Positions 61,203-64,000 of a stretch of 64,000 nt of DNA are shown piece after piece. The notes beneath the pieces are model-generated. The model made no database searches, was not told where the DNA came from, and saw nothing but the letters and a program-made list of their open reading frames with translations. This stretch comes from Rubripirellula tenax (GTDB lineage Bacteria; Planctomycetota; Planctomycetia; Pirellulales; Pirellulaceae), in contig NZ_SJPW01000006.1 in NCBI RefSeq assembly GCF_007860125.1, positions 367,844 to 431,843 on the forward strand, given 5' to 3'. The position numbers and the translations under genes are program-made. Positions within the stretch are counted from its first letter, which is position 1, and every line of letters begins with the position of its first letter.

Positions 61203-62300
61203 TCATAGCGTCGCTTTCGGATACGAACCCAGTACCGTCAAACGCTGGGACTGCGCCGTCAATTCATCGACGGCGGCGATGACTCCTGAGTCGTCGCGAT
61301 GGCCTGTCAATTCGACGAAAAACAAATACTCGTTGGCGGCATCGGGCGACGGAAACGATTCAATCCAAGTCAAATTCAGTTTGTGGTTTTTGAAGACCTG
61401 CATTGCATCGGCCAACGCGCCGGGCTTGTGCGCGACTTGAAACAGAATCGCCGTCTTGTCGACGCCCGTTCGCGGCGGACGCTCTTTGCCGAGCACTGCG
61501 AACCGAGTCACATTGTGTCGATTGTCTTCGATGCTGGCATCGATCACATCCAAATCATATTCGCGACCTGCTTCGATGCTGGCCACTGCTGCGACACCGT
61601 GCTTCTTCGAAGCCAACTCGGCGGCCGCGGCGCTGCTGCTGATCTCGACCAGCCGCGCCGAAGGCAAATTCTTTGCCAGCCAACCGCGACACTGGGAAAG
61701 CGCTTGTGGTTTGCTGTGGACTTCGACAATCTCGTGACGCGGCGTTTTGGAAAGTAGGTTGTGGTGAATGGCCATCACGACTTCGCCACAGATCTGCATC
61801 TCGCGCCGAACAAACATGCCCAGCGTATCGACGACGCGACCATCGGTACTGTTTTCGATCGGTACAATTCCCGACGCGACGTCGCCTCTTTCGATCGCAT
61901 CGAATACCGCCGGAATCGACGAAACGGGGGTCAGTGCCGATGCGTCGCCAAAGTACTTGATGGCGGCGAGGTGGCTGTAACTGTGTTTCGGCCCCAGATA
62001 CGCGACACGCAGCTCATGAATCGATTGCAAACACAGACTGGCCAAATGCCGCAGCACTTCGGACTTGCCCGACGTCGACAACAAGTCGTCACTCGACGCG
62101 TGTTCCGTCGCGAGCGTCCCGATCCGTTGGGCCGACGCAGCAACGCGTCCAACAACGCGGCCCGGATCGGCGGTCTGGTCGCGCATGACTTCACGAACTC
62201 GTTTTTCGAACAAGGCCAACAATGTCCGATCGATCTCGTCGATGGACCGGGTGGCCGGCAATGAGGGTTCGGAAGTCGGTTTGTCGCTAGGAATCGTCAT
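61203..62300 (-). CDS. pheA: Prephenate dehydratase (P-protein type), with degenerate chorismate mutase domain
   Basis: 365 residues from ATG 62300. The N-terminal 95 residues (SIDEIDRTLLALFEKRV onward) have the helical layout of an AroQ chorismate mutase, but most of its conserved charged residues are changed, so mutase activity is doubtful. The dehydratase part is clear: VAYLGPKHSYSHLAA, SGIVPIENSTDGRV, and NRHNVTRFAVLG, which holds the TRF catalytic motif. A C-terminal ACT domain follows (KPGALADAMQVFKNHKLNLT). The usual phenylalanine-binding ESRP is ESFP here (WIESFPSP). It converts prephenate to phenylpyruvate in the cytoplasm. The gene is divergent from dnaK, with a 309-base gap. Confidence 0.92.
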   Translation of the reverse strand: MTIPSDKPTSEPSLPATRSIDEIDRTLLALFEKRVREVMRDQTADPGRVVGRVAASAQRIGTLATEHASSDDLLSTSGKSEVLRHLASLCLQSIHELRVAYLGPKHSYSHLAAIKYFGDASALTPVSSIPAVFDAIERGDVASGIVPIENSTDGRVVDTLGMFVRREMQICGEVVMAIHHNLLSKTPRHEIVEVHSKPQALSQCRGWLAKNLPSARLVEISSSAAAAELASKKHGVAAVASIEAGREYDLDVIDASIEDNRHNVTRFAVLGKERPPRTGVDKTAILFQVAHKPGALADAMQVFKNHKLNLTWIESFPSPDAANEYLFFVELTGHRDDSGVIAAVDELTAQSQRLTVLGSYPKATL

Positions 62301-62609
62301 GCGGTCGGGCCGAATCGAAAAGTCTGTCAAAATGACACTTGGCCATTTCCAGAAGGAAACGGTCAAATTTATCTACTGCCAAAAAAGTCGCTCAACAGCG
62401 GTGTCATCGCCAGAATTGACACTGAAAAGCACTGCAAGGGTAGCTCAAATCCATTTTCGCGGCCACCATCGACCCCGACTGGCACGGGCTTTGCCTAGTT
62501 GGGGTTCCAGCGAAAAGCGGTGCCCATTTCGACAGTCGCTGCTAAACCTCAAAAACAAAACACCTCCGTCTGACGACGCGTAGACCCGACACCTTTTCAG
62601 GAGATTCAC
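62301..62609. other. Divergent regulatory region between pheA and dnaK
   Basis: 309 bases. A sigma-54 promoter lies at 62480-62495. A TTGACA at 62416-62421 has no matching -10. There is no CIRCE element (TTAGCACTC with its inverse). Confidence 0.6.
62480..62495 (+). promoter_or_regulatory. Sigma-54 (RpoN) promoter upstream of dnaK
   Basis: TGGCACG-GGCT-TTGCC agrees with the -24/-12 consensus TGGCACG-N4-TTGCW at all but the last position. The invariant GG (62481-62482) and GC (62493-62494) are separated by exactly 10 bases. The transcription start would be near 62506, about 105 bases before ATG 62610. Confidence 0.75.
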
Positions 62610-64000
62610 ATGGCCCAGGGCGAAAAAATCATCGGCATTGACCTCGGCACGACCAACAGCGTCGTGGCCATCATGGAGGGCAGCGAACCGAAAGTTATTC
62701 CCAACGCCGAAGGCAACCGATTGACGCCCAGCGTCGTTGCATTCACCGACAAAAACGAAACCATCGTCGGCGAACCGGCTCGTCGCCAAGCCGTCACCAA
62801 CCCCAAGCGGACCGTCTACTCGGTCAAGCGTTTCATGGGCCGCCGGCATGCCGAAGTCGAATCCGAAGAGAAGATGGTGCCTTACGGCGTCGTCGGTAAT
62901 GCGGACGAGTACGTCAAGATCGCGGTCGGTGACACGAACTACACGCCACAGGAAATCAGCGCGAAGGTACTTCGTAAGCTGAAGGAATCGGCCGAATCGT
63001 ATCTTGGCCACAAGGTTAGCAAGGCCGTCATCACGGTCCCGGCATACTTCAACGACGCCCAACGCCAAGCGACGAAAGACGCCGGGCAAATTGCCGGACT
63101 GGAAGTAGCACGGATCATCAACGAGCCGACCGCCGCCGCACTGGCCTACGGTTTGGACAAGAAGAAAGACGAAAAGATCATCGTCTTTGACTTGGGTGGT
63201 GGTACGTTCGACGTCTCGGTTTTGGAAGTCGCTGATGCCGGCGATGAAGACCAAGAGAGCCGCGTGTTCCAGGTCATCAGCACCAGTGGCGACGGTCACT
63301 TGGGTGGCGACGACTTCGACGAAGCACTGATCCACTACGTTGCCGATACGTTCAAGAAAGACAACGCGATCGATCTGCGCAACGATCCCATGGCTTTGCA
63401 ACGGCTTCAAGAAGCGTGTGAAAAAGCGAAGAAGGAATTGAGCACGTTGCCCGAGACCGACATCAACTTGCCGTTCATCACGATGGACGCCACAGGTCCA
63501 AAACACCTGACGATGAAGATTTCGCGCAGCAAGTTCGAAGAACTGATCGACGATCTGGTCGAGCGGACACGCAAACCAGTCATGCAAGCGCTTTCGGATG
63601 CCGGAATGAAGCCTAGCGACATCGACGAGATTGTTTTGGTCGGTGGTAGCACGCGAGTGCCCAAGGTTCGCGAGTTGGTCAAGGCGATTTTCGGCAAGGA
63701 CCCGCACCAAGGCGTCAACCCAGACGAAGTGGTTGCCGTCGGCGCTGCGATCCAAGCCAGCGTTTTGGCCGGCGATCGCACCGACGTGCTGTTGTTGGAC
63801 GTGACGCCGTTGACGTTGGGTATCGAAACGGAAGGTGGTGTGATGACCGCTTTGGTCGAACGCAACACAACGATTCCGGTCGAAAAGAAAAACGTGTTCA
63901 GTACAGCAGCAGATAGCCAAACTGCAGTGACAGTTCGTGTTTTCCAGGGCGAGCGAAAAATGGCGGTCAGCAACCGATTGCTTGGCGAGTTCAATCTGGA
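62610..64000 (+). CDS. dnaK: Chaperone DnaK (Hsp70), partial at the window edge
   Basis: 463 codons open to the right edge. ATG 62610 is preceded by AGGAG at 62599-62603. The nucleotide-binding domain is complete: [18 protein letters not shown], the [16 protein letters not shown] signature, and [13 protein letters not shown]. It is followed by the start of the substrate-binding domain ([20 protein letters not shown]). DnaK binds exposed hydrophobic peptides and uses ATP and DnaJ/GrpE cycles to refold them in the cytoplasm. The sequence is a standard bacterial type. Codon use is regular for a highly expressed gene. Neighbours grpE and dnaJ are not in the window. The sigma-54 promoter upstream suggests regulation by an enhancer-binding protein. 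Confidence 0.98.
   Translation, partial: MAQGEKIIGIDLGTTNSVVAIMEGSEPKVIPNAEGNRLTPSVVAFTDKNETIVGEPARRQAVTNPKRTVYSVKRFMGRRHAEVESEEKMVPYGVVGNADEYVKIAVGDTNYTPQEISAKVLRKLKESAESYLGHKVSKAVITVPAYFNDAQRQATKDAGQIAGLEVARIINEPTAAALAYGLDKKKDEKIIVFDLGGGTFDVSVLEVADAGDEDQESRVFQVISTSGDGHLGGDDFDEALIHYVADTFKKDNAIDLRNDPMALQRLQEACEKAKKELSTLPETDINLPFITMDATGPKHLTMKISRSKFEELIDDLVERTRKPVMQALSDAGMKPSDIDEIVLVGGSTRVPKVRELVKAIFGKDPHQGVNPDEVVAVGAAIQASVLAGDRTDVLLLDVTPLTLGIETEGGVMTALVERNTTIPVEKKNVFSTAADSQTAVTVRVFQGERKMAVSNRLLGEFNL

Noticed and set aside
62416-62421. TTGACA as a sigma-70 -35 box for dnaK
   Set aside because: No acceptable -10 at 16-18 bases; the sigma-54 site fits much better.
62301-62609. CIRCE (HrcA) operator before dnaK
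   Set aside because: No TTAGCACTC with its inverse was found.
62445-63920. Long open frame (491 codons) on the minus strand opposite dnaK
   Set aside because: It is antisense to the conserved dnaK coding sequence and has no recognisable domain. High-GC codon use in dnaK leaves the opposite frame free of stops.
1-64000. CRISPR array or cas genes
   Set aside because: No regularly spaced direct repeats of 25-40 bases and no Cas signatures were seen.
1-64000. Ribosomal RNA or further tRNA genes
   Set aside because: Only tRNA-Pro was found. A TTCGAATC-like string near 45010 lies inside the aldehyde dehydrogenase gene without a cloverleaf.

Overview
The window reads as a chromosome segment of a marine planctomycete of the Rhodopirellula/Pirellulaceae type. 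The indicators are three secreted giants that carry an N-terminal LExLExRxLL sorting motif plus dockerin-type repeats, a DUF1580 helix-turn-helix module, a DUF5722 protein, a Tat-exported Gfo/Idh/MocA oxidoreductase, many genes without a clear Shine-Dalgarno, and moderately GC-rich DNA. This assignment is inference from gene content, not a database match.

Layout. 1-506: start of a zinc-ribbon/RDD-like membrane protein (minus, runs off the left edge). 797-5953: a parallel-beta-helix surface protein with MBG-like, GEVED and dockerin parts. 6034-8090: tRNA-Pro(CGG) followed by a decayed integrative element: the C-terminal remnant of a large serine recombinase whose stop codon lies inside the tRNA, an ISAs1 transposase N-terminus fused to a DUF1580 module, and two small ORFs. 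8518-19952: an 8.7-kb RHS/YD-repeat giant with an FG-GAP/VCBS block and a FecR-like tip, then a radical SAM protein and an extended SDR. 20122-21948: a vanadium-haloperoxidase with the same sorting signal and dockerin. 22261-23085: a dead IS256-family transposase. 23173-28340 (all minus): flavohemoprotein Hmp, a CxxCH-bearing secreted protein, a single-domain response regulator, a hemerythrin-like protein and a family 2 glycosyltransferase. The first four look like a nitric-oxide/redox neighbourhood.

29073-41000: rhomboid protease, a tight kinase / inositol-phosphatase-like / flavin-reductase operon, a PQQ-type beta-propeller, an LpxH-like phosphoesterase, a Dabb protein, DUF5722, a GNAT acetyltransferase, an autotransporter-type outer-membrane protein and a conserved hypothetical. 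41189-45367: a C45-type peptidase, a class III aminotransferase and an aldehyde dehydrogenase that together suggest amide/4-aminobutyrate-type catabolism. The aminotransferase and dehydrogenase converge on a palindromic repeat cluster.

45675-62300: an RdgC-like protein, a Ski2-like helicase, glycerate 2-kinase, two small exported proteins, a Gfo/Idh/MocA oxidoreductase with a DoxX protein, an LRR membrane protein, a SelA-like protein that lacks the expected PLP lysine, a planctomycete-type hypothetical, and prephenate dehydratase. 62610-64000: the first 463 codons of dnaK, preceded by a textbook sigma-54 (-24/-12) promoter.

The most interesting items are the RHS/FecR - radical SAM - SDR cassette, the tRNA-Pro/recombinase overlap with the IS-DUF1580 fusion, the shared sorting/dockerin architecture, the sigma-54 promoter before dnaK, the SelA-like pseudoenzyme and several strong intergenic palindromes.
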